From NCBI GenBank assembly GCA_016875165.1, contig VGSF01000006.1:1-64000 (forward strand): a stretch of 64,000 bases of DNA, read 5' to 3'. The DNA comes from Deltaproteobacteria bacterium. Its GTDB lineage: Bacteria > Desulfobacterota > SM23-61. The notes under the pieces are model-generated. The model saw only the letters and a program-made list of their open reading frames with translations, was not told the origin of the DNA and did no database searches. Positions 30,219 to 39,565 of this stretch are shown here, piece by piece. Numbering within the stretch: position 1 is the first letter of the stretch; the number at the start of each line of letters is the position of its first letter. A program made the position numbers and the translations under genes.

Positions 30219-30986
30219 TTAGATTCCTCCTTTGCCCAGGTAAGAATCGACAACCTCTTTGTTGTTCACCACCTCTTCCGGCGGGCCGTCAGCGATAATT
30301 TCTCCATAATTGAGCACTATAATTCGATCTACAATCTTCATCAACTGCTGCAACTTATGCTCGATGATGATCATGGCCGGTCCTTCGCTGTGCAATCGCC
30401 CGAAACGGCCTCCTTTGTGGAGCCTTTTAATGGATTTAGCCATAAGATCCGTTTCAGCAGGACTCAGCCCCCCGAAGGGCTCGTCCAGAAGAAGCAATTC
30501 CGGATCTGTGGCCACGGCCCTGGCCACCTCCAGACGCTTGAGATCGCCCTGGGAAAGGGTGGAGGCTTTTTCCAGGGCCATATCGGAGATGCCGGCAAAT
30601 TCCAGGGCATCCATAGCCTTGGCCTCGATTCTTTTGACCCATTCACCCCTCTTCATGGCCCGGGGCCCCAGACAGGAGACCATGACGTTGGCAATAATGG
30701 GGAGACGGCGAAAGGGTCTCATATTCTGGAAGGTGCAGGCTATGCCCAGGTTGATGATATCCCAGGTCTTGAGCCCGATAATGTTCTGGCCCTTAAAAAT
30801 GATACTCCCTGAATCAGGTTTCAAAATGCTGGTTATCAGCCGCACCAGGGTGGTCTTGCCGGCGCCATTAGGGCCTATCAAACCTACAATTTCGTTTCGG
30901 TTCATGGAAAAACTGGCGTTATTGACAGCTCGCAGCCCCCCGAAATTCTTAGTAAGCCCACGCAATTCTAAGAAGGCTTGGTCCAT
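30219..30986 (-). CDS. livG: Branched-chain amino acid-type ABC transporter ATPase LivG
   Basis: A 255-residue ATPase. Walker A is IGPNGAGKTTLVRLITSI near residue 36. The LivG-specific long insert contains IACTFQNMRPFRRLPIIANV. The signature is STLSQGDLKRLEVARAVATD near 150 and Walker B is PELLLLDEPFGGLSP near 170. IIIEHKLQQLMKIVDRIIVL follows. It stands 1 base downstream of the CoA ligase gene and 2 bases upstream of livF. The large antisense frame across this gene and the ligase is a shadow. Confidence 0.93.
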   Translation of the reverse strand: MDQAFLELRGLTKNFGGLRAVNNASFSMNRNEIVGLIGPNGAGKTTLVRLITSILKPDSGSIIFKGQNIIGLKTWDIINLGIACTFQNMRPFRRLPIIANVMVSCLGPRAMKRGEWVKRIEAKAMDALEFAGISDMALEKASTLSQGDLKRLEVARAVATDPELLLLDEPFGGLSPAETDLMAKSIKRLHKGGRFGRLHSEGPAMIIIEHKLQQLMKIVDRIIVLNYGEIIADGPPEEVVNNKEVVDSYLGKGGI

Positions 30987-30987
30987 A

Positions 30988-32697
30988 TCAGCTTTCCTCT
31001 ACCTCTTCCCTCAGCTCCCGGCGGGAGACCTTGCCAACGTCAGTCTTGGGAAGTTCTCCACGGAATTCAATGATCTTGGGAATCTTGTAGTGCGCCAGAT
31101 TTTCGCGGCAAAACTCGATAATCTCTTCTTCGGAGATCTTACCTCTGGCGTCACTCTGCAACACCACATAAGCCTTTATCAACTGGCCCACCTTGGGATC
31201 AGGCACGCCAACCACTCCGGCGGCCTTGATCTTCGGATGTCTATAGAGCACCTCTTCCACGTGCCGGGCAAAGACCGAAAAACCTTTATACTTAATCAGA
31301 TCCCGCTTGCGATCAAAAAAGTGAAAATATCCTTCCTCATCCATCCTGACCAGATCCCCGGTTCTAAGCCACTTTTTCCCATCAATCTCTATAAGCGCTT
31401 CTTTTGTCTCCTCAGGTCTTTTCCAATAACCCTGCATTATGTTGGGACCGTTAAGGATCAATTCACCCACCTCGTCTATCCCTTTGAATTCCGTACTATC
31501 GACATCCACAACCGCGGCAGTGACTCCCGGGATGGGCACTCCAAAGGAGCCGCTCTTGGGTCGGTCAAAGGGAGTGCTGTGGCTGACGGCAGTAGTCTCG
31601 GTCATGCCGTACCCTTCCAATATCTTGGTGCCGGTTCGTCTCTCCCAGCCTTTGATGGTGGATTCATGAAGGGTGTCCGCGCCGCAGGCGATCAATTTCA
31701 GCCGCTTCCAGTTGACCCGGTCTGTTTTTTCATGATCCTTGAGGTATTCAAAAAGCGTAGGAACACCATAGAAGCCGGAGGCCTGGTAGCGCTCCATGGC
31801 CGAGAGGATGTCATCGACATCCGGGGTGGTGAAAAGAACAAGGGTGGAGCCTTGAACCAGGCCATTTAGCATCACTACAACCTGCCCATAGATGTGAAAG
31901 AAGGGCAAGAAGGCTATGCCCACCTCTTTACCCTCTTCGAATATAGGCCAGAAGGCAACGGTCTGGGCCTGAAGTGAGACTATATTATGATGAGTCAAGA
32001 TGGCTGCCTTGGGGAGCCCGGTGGTTCCACCGGTATAGGGCAGGGCGGCAATATCCTCCCTGGGCTGAATCTTGATTTGGGGAGGCCGGGGTGGATATTT
32101 CTTGATCAGGGTCTGAAACTGAAGAAGGCCGGCCTCTTCCATATACCTGGGAGTTGGCGCGTGCATATCCCCATAGATCTTTCCCAGGGCGCTCTTACCC
32201 AGATGCTTTTTGAGCAGAGGTAGATACTCGGCGATATTGGTCAGGATCACATTCTTGAGGGGAACACCTGTCTTCGCTACATTATCATAGAGGATATCCT
32301 GGCAGATAATCGTCTCGGCCTCACTGTCCGTAAGTTGATGTTTTACTTCCTTGCTGGTATAAACCGGGCTTATGGGAGTGACCTTGGCCCCTATTTTAAG
32401 GGCCGCAAAATAGGCGATAACATACTGAGGGCAATTCAATAAATACAAAGCCACGGTTTGGCCTTTGATCACCCCCAGATCGGCCAGGGCCGTGGCGAAC
32501 CGGTTGGTCAACTCCTTAAGTTCCTTGTAGCTGATCTTATTTCCGTAAAAGACCAAAGCGGTCTTGCTGGCGTATTTATCCGCCCTCTGGTCAAATAGCT
32601 CCGGTACGGATATCTCGGGAACCACAACCTCACTGGGAACGCCCTTCGGGTAATATTTCAGCCAGGGTTTTCCCATATACACTGCCTTTGCGTCCAT
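30988..32697 (-). CDS. AMP-forming acyl/aryl-CoA ligase inside the liv operon
   Basis: A 569-residue adenylate-forming ligase. Core motif A3 is ALPYTGGTTGLPKAAILTHH near residue 215. The central GYGMTETTAVSHST follows near 362, the hinge TGDLVRMDEEGYFHFFDRKR near 450, and the catalytic lysine is in LPKTDVGKVSRREL near the end. It resembles FadD-type long- or medium-chain and aryl-acid ligases. It lies between livM and livG with gaps of 21 and 1 bases, so it is co-transcribed with the transporter. The likely role is trapping the imported acid as its CoA ester (inference); the substrate is unknown. Confidence 0.9.
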   Translation of the reverse strand: MDAKAVYMGKPWLKYYPKGVPSEVVVPEISVPELFDQRADKYASKTALVFYGNKISYKELKELTNRFATALADLGVIKGQTVALYLLNCPQYVIAYFAALKIGAKVTPISPVYTSKEVKHQLTDSEAETIICQDILYDNVAKTGVPLKNVILTNIAEYLPLLKKHLGKSALGKIYGDMHAPTPRYMEEAGLLQFQTLIKKYPPRPPQIKIQPREDIAALPYTGGTTGLPKAAILTHHNIVSLQAQTVAFWPIFEEGKEVGIAFLPFFHIYGQVVVMLNGLVQGSTLVLFTTPDVDDILSAMERYQASGFYGVPTLFEYLKDHEKTDRVNWKRLKLIACGADTLHESTIKGWERRTGTKILEGYGMTETTAVSHSTPFDRPKSGSFGVPIPGVTAAVVDVDSTEFKGIDEVGELILNGPNIMQGYWKRPEETKEALIEIDGKKWLRTGDLVRMDEEGYFHFFDRKRDLIKYKGFSVFARHVEEVLYRHPKIKAAGVVGVPDPKVGQLIKAYVVLQSDARGKISEEEIIEFCRENLAHYKIPKIIEFRGELPKTDVGKVSRRELREEVEES

Positions 32698-32718
32698 ATC
32701 TTTTCCTCACAGTTCGTT

Positions 32719-33759
32719 TTAATCCAATGCCGCTGTACAGACGCGACAGGCGCTGCGGGTGGCTACGTTTCTGATCTTGCACCTTGGGCACTCTTTTTCG
32801 ATCTTGTTGCGTACCCAGGGGAGAAGGCCATTGGGCATATAGAGAAGGGTTAACAGGATGATAAGCGCAAACATTAACATCCGATATTCGGGCCAAAAAT
32901 GCAACAACTCCAGCAAAGGAAAGAGGATAAAGACGGCTCCGATGGGCCCATATATAGTGGCTACCCCGCCGAATATTGCCCAAATTACAACGGTGAAGGA
33001 CATTGAGACTTCCAGGTTGGCCGGGCCGGCAATTCTCATAAAATGGGCGTAGAGCCCCCCGGCTATCCCGGCAAAAAAACCACTCAGGCTGAAAGCCAGA
33101 AGCTTGTAGCGGGTCGTATTGATGCCCGCTGTCCTCACGGCCACCTCATCTTCCCTGATGGCGTGGAAAATAATGCCGGTATGAGAGGTGGTTATCTTCC
33201 ACATGATTGTGGAAAGACCCAGCATGAGCGCCACAGTAATATAGTAATCAGTGATCCGGGACCCGGAAAGGCGGGCCAAACCGGAGACTCCCAGTTCACC
33301 CCCGGTGACATCAGGGATCGCAAAGACAATGCCCATCAGAATAATGGGGAAGGCCAACGTGGTCAGGGCCAGGTAAGTTCCCTTGAGCCTGAGGCAGGGA
33401 ATGCCGATAATCAGGCCGGCCAAAACCGCCGCCAGTCCACCCAGCGGGATACTCCCCCAGGGAGGTATATGAGCGTGCAGATTCAAAAGGGCGGCAGTGT
33501 AAGCCCCCACGCCAAAGAAGAGGGCGTGCCCGAAATTCATCTGCCCGGTAAAACCGGAGAGCAGGTCCCAACTGGCTGCCAGGATAGCAAAGATGCTGCT
33601 TAATATCAGGATGCGAAGTAAGTAAGGATCCTGGGTAACCACGGGCAAGAAGATGAGAACTAAAAAGAAAAGAAGAACAACAACCCGGCTGGGAAGGACG
33701 AGCACCTCCCCCTTAAAAACGGTATAAAGCTTTCTCAGGTAGAAACCCAGTATCCCCAT
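32719..33759 (-). CDS. livM: ABC transporter permease LivM with C-terminal zinc ribbon
   Basis: A 346-residue permease with about ten membrane helices. LLSGFTGQMNFGHALFFGVG near residue 67 and the cytosolic EDEVAVRTAGINTTRYKLLAF near 210 are LivM signatures. The last 23 residues form an extra module with four cysteines at 324, 327, 338 and 341 (CPRC...CRVC), a small zinc-ribbon shape not part of the classical LivM. It is separated from livH by 2 bases. Confidence 0.92.
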   Translation of the reverse strand: MGILGFYLRKLYTVFKGEVLVLPSRVVVLLFFLVLIFLPVVTQDPYLLRILILSSIFAILAASWDLLSGFTGQMNFGHALFFGVGAYTAALLNLHAHIPPWGSIPLGGLAAVLAGLIIGIPCLRLKGTYLALTTLAFPIILMGIVFAIPDVTGGELGVSGLARLSGSRITDYYITVALMLGLSTIMWKITTSHTGIIFHAIREDEVAVRTAGINTTRYKLLAFSLSGFFAGIAGGLYAHFMRIAGPANLEVSMSFTVVIWAIFGGVATIYGPIGAVFILFPLLELLHFWPEYRMLMFALIILLTLLYMPNGLLPWVRNKIEKECPRCKIRNVATRSACRVCTAALD

Positions 33760-33761
33760 GT

Positions 33762-34631
33762 TTATCTCTCTTCCTCAAAGGCAACGCCAAAGAGGCCTTC
33801 CGGCCTAATAAGCAGGACCGCGATCATGATGGAAAGGGCCACGGAACCTTTCAGAAAAGCTCCCATGGGTATCAAAAAGACCACCAACGCTTCAGCAAAT
33901 CCCAGGATATAGGCCCCGACAAAGCTCCCTTTGATACTGCCCATTCCGCCCAGGACCACAACAGCCATCATCATGATCAGAGGGTGCATCCACATAAAAG
34001 GATTAACGATAGTAAGGGGAGCAATCACGGCGCCCGTAAAGGCGGCCAGCCCGACGGAGACACCCATGGTAATCATGGCCACCCGGCTATCATTCATACC
34101 CATCAGGTTGGCCACTTCCCTATCCTGAGCCGTAGAGCGAATAGCCAGACCAACCCTGGTTTTAAATAACAAGGCCCAGACCAAGGCTAACACCAGCAGG
34201 GCCGCGGCAACGGTCAGCAATTGCTGATAGGCGATCTTCACTCCGAAAATTTTCCGGTGCCCCTGAATGAGATGAGGCACGCCCAGAAAGTCTCCGGTGA
34301 AGATGAGGAGCATGATTTCCTGCATGGCCATGGCCAGGGCTATGGTGGCTATCAGCACCGCCGCCTCATGCTCGCGTATAGGGTCTATGAAGAGTTTGTA
34401 GGAGATTAGTCCTATCAAAGTCACCGGTATTACGGCCGCCAGCATACACAAAGCCGGATTAATGCCTAATTTCTTAGTGCCGTAATAGATAAAATAGGCG
34501 GCCAGCATGTAAAAGGCGGTATGGGCGATGTTAACTATGCGGGCCACGCCGAATATCAGGGAAAATCCGATGGCCAGAAGGGCGTATACACTTCCGTTAA
34601 TCAAACCGCTTAGGGTTATATCCAGTATCAT
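33762..34631 (-). CDS. livH: ABC transporter permease LivH
   Basis: A 289-residue permease with eight or so membrane helices. It begins DITLSGLINGSVYALLAIGF, has FGVARIVNIAHTAFYMLAAY near 28, the coupling segment TAQDREVANLMGMNDSRVAM near 180, and ends KGSVALSIMIAVLLIRPEGL. The partner of LivM. It is the first gene after a 450-base repeat-filled gap that separates it from livK. Confidence 0.94.
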   Translation of the reverse strand: MILDITLSGLINGSVYALLAIGFSLIFGVARIVNIAHTAFYMLAAYFIYYGTKKLGINPALCMLAAVIPVTLIGLISYKLFIDPIREHEAAVLIATIALAMAMQEIMLLIFTGDFLGVPHLIQGHRKIFGVKIAYQQLLTVAAALLVLALVWALLFKTRVGLAIRSTAQDREVANLMGMNDSRVAMITMGVSVGLAAFTGAVIAPLTIVNPFMWMHPLIMMMAVVVLGGMGSIKGSFVGAYILGFAEALVVFLIPMGAFLKGSVALSIMIAVLLIRPEGLFGVAFEEER

Positions 34632-34719
34632 ATAGCCTCAGGATATTGGTCCTTCCCACCCCTCAGGACCTCAACCACAAGGGGTGGGAATATTCTGAAG
34701 AATAAGTTATTTTGTAACA

Positions 34720-34910
34720 GAGCCTCTTGCAAAAGTATTTTTTTGTGGTTCGACAAGCTTGTCCTGAGCGAACCGTTCACCCTTCGAGAACCTCAGGGCG
34801 AACGGTGAGTCGAAGGGCTCACCACGAACGGAAAAACTAAATAATTTCAACCTAAGCCCGTTCACCCTGAGCCTGTCGAAGGGTAAATTACGGACTTTTG
34901 CAAGAAGCTC
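34720..34910. repeat. Mini-element, CTTGCAAAAGTC-end family (copy K)
   Basis: Ends GAGCCTCTTGCAAAAGT and ACTTTTGCAAGAAGCTC, inverted with one mismatch. The interior differs from the other copies of the family: it holds TTCGACAAGCTTGTCCTGAG, CGAACGGTGAGTCGAAGGGC and TTCACCCTGAGCCTGTCGAA, another common dispersed palindrome type. Confidence 0.75.
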
Positions 34911-35083
34911 AACAGTTTAGCCATTTTAAATGCTGTCAAATCCCCCTTCATCCCCCTTTTCCAAAGGGGAAAAAGCTGAATTTTTTATCTAATTCCAATT
35001 AAAAACCTCTCCTCCCTTTGGAAAAGGGAGGTCGGGAGGGATTTCTATTCCGCCTGAGGCGGATCAACCCGCTAAATTGTTAC
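34911..35083. repeat. Mini-element, GTAACA-TTTAGC-end family (copy 3)
   Basis: Abuts the preceding element directly. Left end AACAGTTTAGCCATTTT, right end CCGCTAAATTGTTAC, which finishes at 35083, one base before the livK stop codon. The interior has the same opposing C-rich/G-rich blocks and AT linker as copy 1 (11015-11203), in inverted order. Confidence 0.75.
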
Positions 35084-35084
35084 G

Positions 35085-36368
35085 TTATCTTTTATATTTC
35101 TTAACCATCCAGGGCGGCACCTTATAAGGAACCATGCCTTTATAAGTGACCCCTTCCCAACCATTCGGCCACCAGGCCACCATTTTGCCATCCTGCCATT
35201 GAGTGGTGATGCCTGTCGAAAAACCAGGCCCAAAGACCAGATCGTGGTTTTTGTCAAATTTTGACTTGGGAGCGCCGACACTTACACGTTCGGACTTGGC
35301 AATCACGGGGATTAATTTCCCTGCATCAAGCGTCCCGGTCTCTTCTATTGCCATACCCAGATTACTTCTTATAGCGTCATAGGTAATCGCCGTGTAAGTC
35401 GGCAACTCTCCGAATCTTTTGATGTATTTCTCAATAAAAGGCTCGGTTAAATCACTAAAGGCAACACCCCGGCAAAAAGTATTCATGGACACGGCATAGT
35501 TGCCCTTGCCCTGGGTGGCCGACCAGAAACCATCTTTCTGGGACTCTACATTGATGCCTACAAAGGCGGCCGGTATCTCGAGTTCTCCTGCCTGCCTGGC
35601 AAAGGTGATTCCCACTGAAGCGGAAAAAATGGTGAAGATGATTTGGGCGTCCGCCCGCTGTACAGCAGTGAGCTCGGCCGTCACATCAGTAGCCGTAGCC
35701 GACGGCCTCCAGATGCCGACTATCTCCATACCCATCTTCGGCACATTATCTTCAATGGCCTTAATCATCGGGTCAATCCATACTGCTTTCTCAGCAACGA
35801 TGGCCACCTTCGCTTTCTCGATGCCCAATTCTTTTTTCAGTATCCCGTTGACAGTTGCCAGATTGATTAAACACACCCGCACCAGGTAGTTGGAATTCGT
35901 AGGCGTAACCCGGAACCAATATTTATACCGCTCATAGTCCTTACCCACTCGAGTGCAGAGTTCGGGATGGGCTGCGCCGCACCCCAGGAAAATTTTCTTG
36001 TAGTCCATGGCAATGTCCTGCATGGCAAAGACAGCCTCGGTTCTGAAACCGCCCACAACGAAATTCACCTTGTCCTTAGTCATCAAACGCTCCATGGCGC
36101 TGGTGGCATCTGTCACGCTCAAAAATTCGTTAGAATCCGCTTTGACCAGTTCAACTTTCATTTTCTTTTTGCCGACCTGCAGGCCTCCTCTGGCATTGAT
36201 CTCCTCAGCGGCCAGAGTGGCTCCATCCCAGTGTCCCTTGCCCTGCATGAAATGCATTGGGCCAATCACGCCGACCTTGATGACGTCGGCCGCCCGGGCC
36301 GGAAAGCCGATCGTTAGGGCCAAACCGGCCATAACCAAGACGCTTAATACAAATCTTGATCTTTTCAT
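35085..36368 (-). CDS. livK: ABC transporter substrate-binding protein (LivK-type)
   Basis: A 427-residue periplasmic binding protein. The signal peptide is MKRSRFVLSVLVMAGLALTI followed by GFPARAA, with a cleavage site near residue 27. The mature part starts DVIKVGVIGPMHFMQGKGHW, typical of type I periplasmic (LivJ/K, Peripla_BP_6) proteins. VNFVVGGFRTEAVFAMQDIA follows near 115. It is 40-50 residues longer than classical leucine-binding proteins, like homologues that bind aromatic or other organic acids. It precedes livHM-ligase-livGF. The gap to livH has been filled by two mini-elements, which may separate it transcriptionally. Confidence 0.9.
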   Translation of the reverse strand: MKRSRFVLSVLVMAGLALTIGFPARAADVIKVGVIGPMHFMQGKGHWDGATLAAEEINARGGLQVGKKKMKVELVKADSNEFLSVTDATSAMERLMTKDKVNFVVGGFRTEAVFAMQDIAMDYKKIFLGCGAAHPELCTRVGKDYERYKYWFRVTPTNSNYLVRVCLINLATVNGILKKELGIEKAKVAIVAEKAVWIDPMIKAIEDNVPKMGMEIVGIWRPSATATDVTAELTAVQRADAQIIFTIFSASVGITFARQAGELEIPAAFVGINVESQKDGFWSATQGKGNYAVSMNTFCRGVAFSDLTEPFIEKYIKRFGELPTYTAITYDAIRSNLGMAIEETGTLDAGKLIPVIAKSERVSVGAPKSKFDKNHDLVFGPGFSTGITTQWQDGKMVAWWPNGWEGVTYKGMVPYKVPPWMVKKYKR

Positions 36369-37049
36369 GATACCCTCCCTCCTTCTTAGGTGTTGGTTAA
36401 ACCGCCGAGAAATCCACCATCTGCCTTGTTACATGGTGATAAACAAGCGCCGGCGGCGGAAAATTATGAGTTTCTTGCCCGAAATTTAGATTCTTTCATC
36501 TTTCAATCTGAGAATTTTCTTCTCAGACTTTAATAATATCCCTAAAATCTCCCCTCCCCTGGCGGGAGGGGATAAAGGGGAGGGGGAGCATTTTTCTATT
36601 TACCCCCACCCTCACCCTCACCCATCAAAGGGTGAGGGGATCGGATGGAAATTTCAAATATCTTTAGCTAGAATTAAATCTTTATTTTGATGGAAGCAAA
36701 TACAAGGCTATGTTTACAAGGTTTAATAAAAAAAAACCACCCGTATTTGAGAAACAGGGTTTCAAAGGGCCACATTAAAAGCTCCGCCAATGGATGGGGA
36801 GAAGAAAACATCTATGTGAATTAGGATGAGATGATAAGAACTATTTTTTAGGTGAGGTAAATATACGGAAAAGGGGGTTTTGTGTCAAGAAAAAAAATCA
36901 AATTTGAAATTCCGCCATAATGGTGGACCGGAGAGCCAGGCGAGAAAGGATTTGATGAAGGAAGGAAACTTTCGAAAATAAATTGTTGTTTTTTGCGAAG
37001 GTTATATTAAGATGGTTGACAAAAAAGGAACGAGCGTCCTTTCAAGGAG
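36369..37049. other. Intergenic region between livK and the spermidine-synthase-like gene
   Basis: No gene. It holds a perfect small hairpin CTGAGAA-TTTTC-TTCTCAG (36508-36526), GC-rich palindromic blocks from about 36546 to 36650 (CTCCCCTCCCCTGGCGGGAG..., CACCCTCACCC...GGGTGAGG), and then an AT-rich stretch of about 380 bases. This must contain the promoters of the two divergent genes, but I could not choose a clear one. Confidence 0.5.
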
Positions 37050-39365
37050 ATGGTCTGGATGGGGGTTCCATTCCTGAAAATATCTCTGCTGCTGATGGGG
37101 GTAAGCGGCATCGTCGCCCAGATCGTGCTGCTCAGGGAACTCCTTGTCTCTTTTTTCGGCAATGAACTTACTTTGGGCATCATCCTCGGAAACTGGCTCG
37201 TCCTGGAGGCCATTGGCTCCTTCTACCTCGGAAAATCCGTGGAAAAGACCGGGAAAAAAATAGAGATTTATGTATTGCTGCAATTGTTCTTTTCCCTGGC
37301 TTTTCCGGCCATGATATATCTCTCCCGCATATTCAAGAATTTTCTACCCGCCACCCCGGGGGAAGGACTCGGTCTGGTTCCTATCTTTTTCTTTTCGTTC
37401 TTGATCCTTCTCCCCGTAAGCATCCCCCATGGCGCGCTTTTTACTTATGGGTGTAAACTCTATTCCCGGCACCTGAGGGAGGATGCCTCCACCATCGGGA
37501 AAGTATATATCCTGGAAACCATCGGTTCCATTATCGGCGGCCTGCTCCTTACCTTGCTTCTTATTCAGCATCTCCATTCTTTTGAGATCGCCCTGGCCAT
37601 CTCCCTGATGAATGCTCTTATTGCCGCCTTCCTGCTTTGGCCGGGATATCCGCCTCCATCTACTTCCCTCTGCAAGGGTCTCTTCATCCTGGGAATCGCC
37701 TGCGCCATTTTTTTTGCCGTTTCCCTTTTTACTCCGATTGCGCAGAAGATCGATTCGTCTTCCGTCCGATCGCAATGGAAAAATCTGGAAGTCATCCACC
37801 ATGAAAACTCCATCTATGGAAATATCACGGTCACGAAAAGGGAAGAACAGTTCACCTTTTTTACCGATGGGACTCCTTCCATCACTGCGCCCGTCCCGGA
37901 CATTGCTTCCCTTGAAGACCTGGTTCACTTCTCCATGCTTTCCCATGAAAAACCTGAATCGGTTTTAATCCTCAGCGGGGGAGCCGGCGGAATGATCCAT
38001 GAAATTTTGAAGTATCCCGTGAAACAGGTGGATTATGTCGAACTTGACCCTCTTCTCCTGAAACTGGTGCAGAAATTTTCCACCCCCTTAACCCAATCCG
38101 AACTCTCCGATAACAGGGTCCATATTCACTATAAGGATGGACGATTTTTCATCCATAAGACCAGGGAAAAATATGATGTGATTTTTATCGGACTTCCCGC
38201 TCCCCAGGAACTGCAGACCAATCGATTGTTCTCTTTGGAATTTTTCTCCCTGGCCAAAGCAAAGATGAAACCGGGCGGGATCATCGTTTTAACGCTCCCC
38301 GGATCGCTCACCTATATCAGCCCGGAGTTAAGGGATTTGAATGGGTGCATCCTGGACACTGTGAAAAGTGTCTTTGGCTATGTGAAAATCATCCCCGGGG
38401 ATGTCAATCTTTACCTGGCCTCTGACTCAGCAAAACTGGAAAGAGTGACCGCCAAAGAAATCATGGAGCGTCACGAAGAGCGAAAAATTCAGACAAACCT
38501 TTTCACAAAGGCATATACAGAATACCGCCTCGATGAAGGAAGGCTGAAATGGTTTTTTAAATCCATGGGAGATAGAAAGGTGCGGCTCAACTCCGATTTT
38601 CACCCTCTGGGTGTCTTTTATAACCTATCCTACTGGAATGCCCTCTTTTCTCCCCATCTTTCCGGAATTTTTAAATGGTTTGAAGGCTTCAACTTTCCTC
38701 TGGGAAGCGGCCTGGTCGCCATTTTCACCATCTCCCTAACGGCCATTATGATAAAGATCCCCCGCCTCTCCCGATCCTGCGTTCCTTATGCCATTTTCAC
38801 CTCGGGTTTAACGGGGATGATATTCGACCTGGCCATCATCTTTACCTTTCAAACGCTTTACGGCTACCTTTATTATCAAATTGGCCTTCTGATTACCATT
38901 TTTATGGTGGGGATCGCCCTAAGCAGCCTCTACATCACCCGGCGCCTGGATCGAATAAAAAAGGATGCCTCTCTTTTCTTAAAGACAGAGATGGGCATCA
39001 TAATCTTTGCCCTGCTACTCCCCTTTGTGTTCTCCATCCCGGCCCAGCACCTTGATAAAACAGGCGTCTATGTGCTCCTCTATGCCATCTTTCTGGCCAT
39101 GTCCTTCCTTTCCGGCGTTTTCATCGGGCTGCAATTTCCGCTGGCCAACAAGATCTATCTCCGCCTCCCTGGACAGCGAGAAAATTTTGCCCGGACATCC
39201 GGCTTACTCTACGGCGCAGATCTTTTGGGAGGTTTCGTTGGGGGGATCTTCGGAGGATTTTTCCTGCTGCCCGTTCTGGGCCTTAAGGAATCCTGCTTTC
39301 TGATGGCCATGATCAAAGGCAGCAGTTTCTTCCTTTTCCTGTTCTTTATAAAAAGGCAAAAATAG
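37050..39365 (+). CDS. Membrane-embedded spermidine-synthase-like protein
   Basis: A 771-residue three-part protein. Residues 1 to about 230 form seven membrane helices (LLLMGVSGIVAQIVLLRELL at the start). Residues about 245-480 are a soluble domain with the polyamine-synthase/methyltransferase fold, and about 545-771 are a further set of hydrophobic helices. In the soluble domain VDYVELDPLLLKL and YKDGRFFI keep the nucleotide-binding acidic residues. The aminopropyltransferase motif GGGDGG reads SGGAGGMIHEIL (Asp lost), and the catalytic Asp position (VD.xDP) reads FIGLPAPQEL. It is therefore probably not a true spermidine synthase. The genes that follow encode two Tat-signal radical-SAM enzymes. 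Confidence 0.82.
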   Translation: MVWMGVPFLKISLLLMGVSGIVAQIVLLRELLVSFFGNELTLGIILGNWLVLEAIGSFYLGKSVEKTGKKIEIYVLLQLFFSLAFPAMIYLSRIFKNFLPATPGEGLGLVPIFFFSFLILLPVSIPHGALFTYGCKLYSRHLREDASTIGKVYILETIGSIIGGLLLTLLLIQHLHSFEIALAISLMNALIAAFLLWPGYPPPSTSLCKGLFILGIACAIFFAVSLFTPIAQKIDSSSVRSQWKNLEVIHHENSIYGNITVTKREEQFTFFTDGTPSITAPVPDIASLEDLVHFSMLSHEKPESVLILSGGAGGMIHEILKYPVKQVDYVELDPLLLKLVQKFSTPLTQSELSDNRVHIHYKDGRFFIHKTREKYDVIFIGLPAPQELQTNRLFSLEFFSLAKAKMKPGGIIVLTLPGSLTYISPELRDLNGCILDTVKSVFGYVKIIPGDVNLYLASDSAKLERVTAKEIMERHEERKIQTNLFTKAYTEYRLDEGRLKWFFKSMGDRKVRLNSDFHPLGVFYNLSYWNALFSPHLSGIFKWFEGFNFPLGSGLVAIFTISLTAIMIKIPRLSRSCVPYAIFTSGLTGMIFDLAIIFTFQTLYGYLYYQIGLLITIFMVGIALSSLYITRRLDRIKKDASLFLKTEMGIIIFALLLPFVFSIPAQHLDKTGVYVLLYAIFLAMSFLSGVFIGLQFPLANKIYLRLPGQRENFARTSGLLYGADLLGGFVGGIFGGFFLLPVLGLKESCFLMAMIKGSSFFLFLFFIKRQK

Positions 39366-39504
39366 TTTATAATAAATTTATCGCAGAGGAATTCCCTTTT
39401 TCAACTTTAGGCGCTTGTCCCTTACCCTTTACTTTTTCAAGTTAAGTGAGTATGCTTTTTCCGCGACTGCCCACGGAAAAAATGGCCCGCCTCAGACGGG
39501 CAGC

Positions 39505-39565
39505 GAAAAGTCCTGAAATCCCCCCTAACCCCCCTTTGGCAAAGGGGGGAAGGGGGGATTTATCG
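39505..39565. repeat. GC-rich palindrome
   Basis: GAAATCCCCCCTAACCCCCC...GGGGGGAAGGGGGGATTT, nearly perfect, in the 427-base gap before the radical-SAM pair. It may act as a terminator or as a REP-type repeat. The rest of the gap shows AAATTCCTATACAATTTAAT (39644-39663), also present near 27371, but no gene. Confidence 0.5.

Noticed and set aside
30310-31869. Long plus-strand frame (519 codons)
   Set aside because: It lies antisense to livG and the CoA ligase, both of which have full sets of motifs; it is a shadow frame.
34720-34910. Possible tRNA (GGTTCGAC-like sequence)
   Set aside because: GTTCGAC here is part of a dispersed palindrome; no cloverleaf can be drawn.
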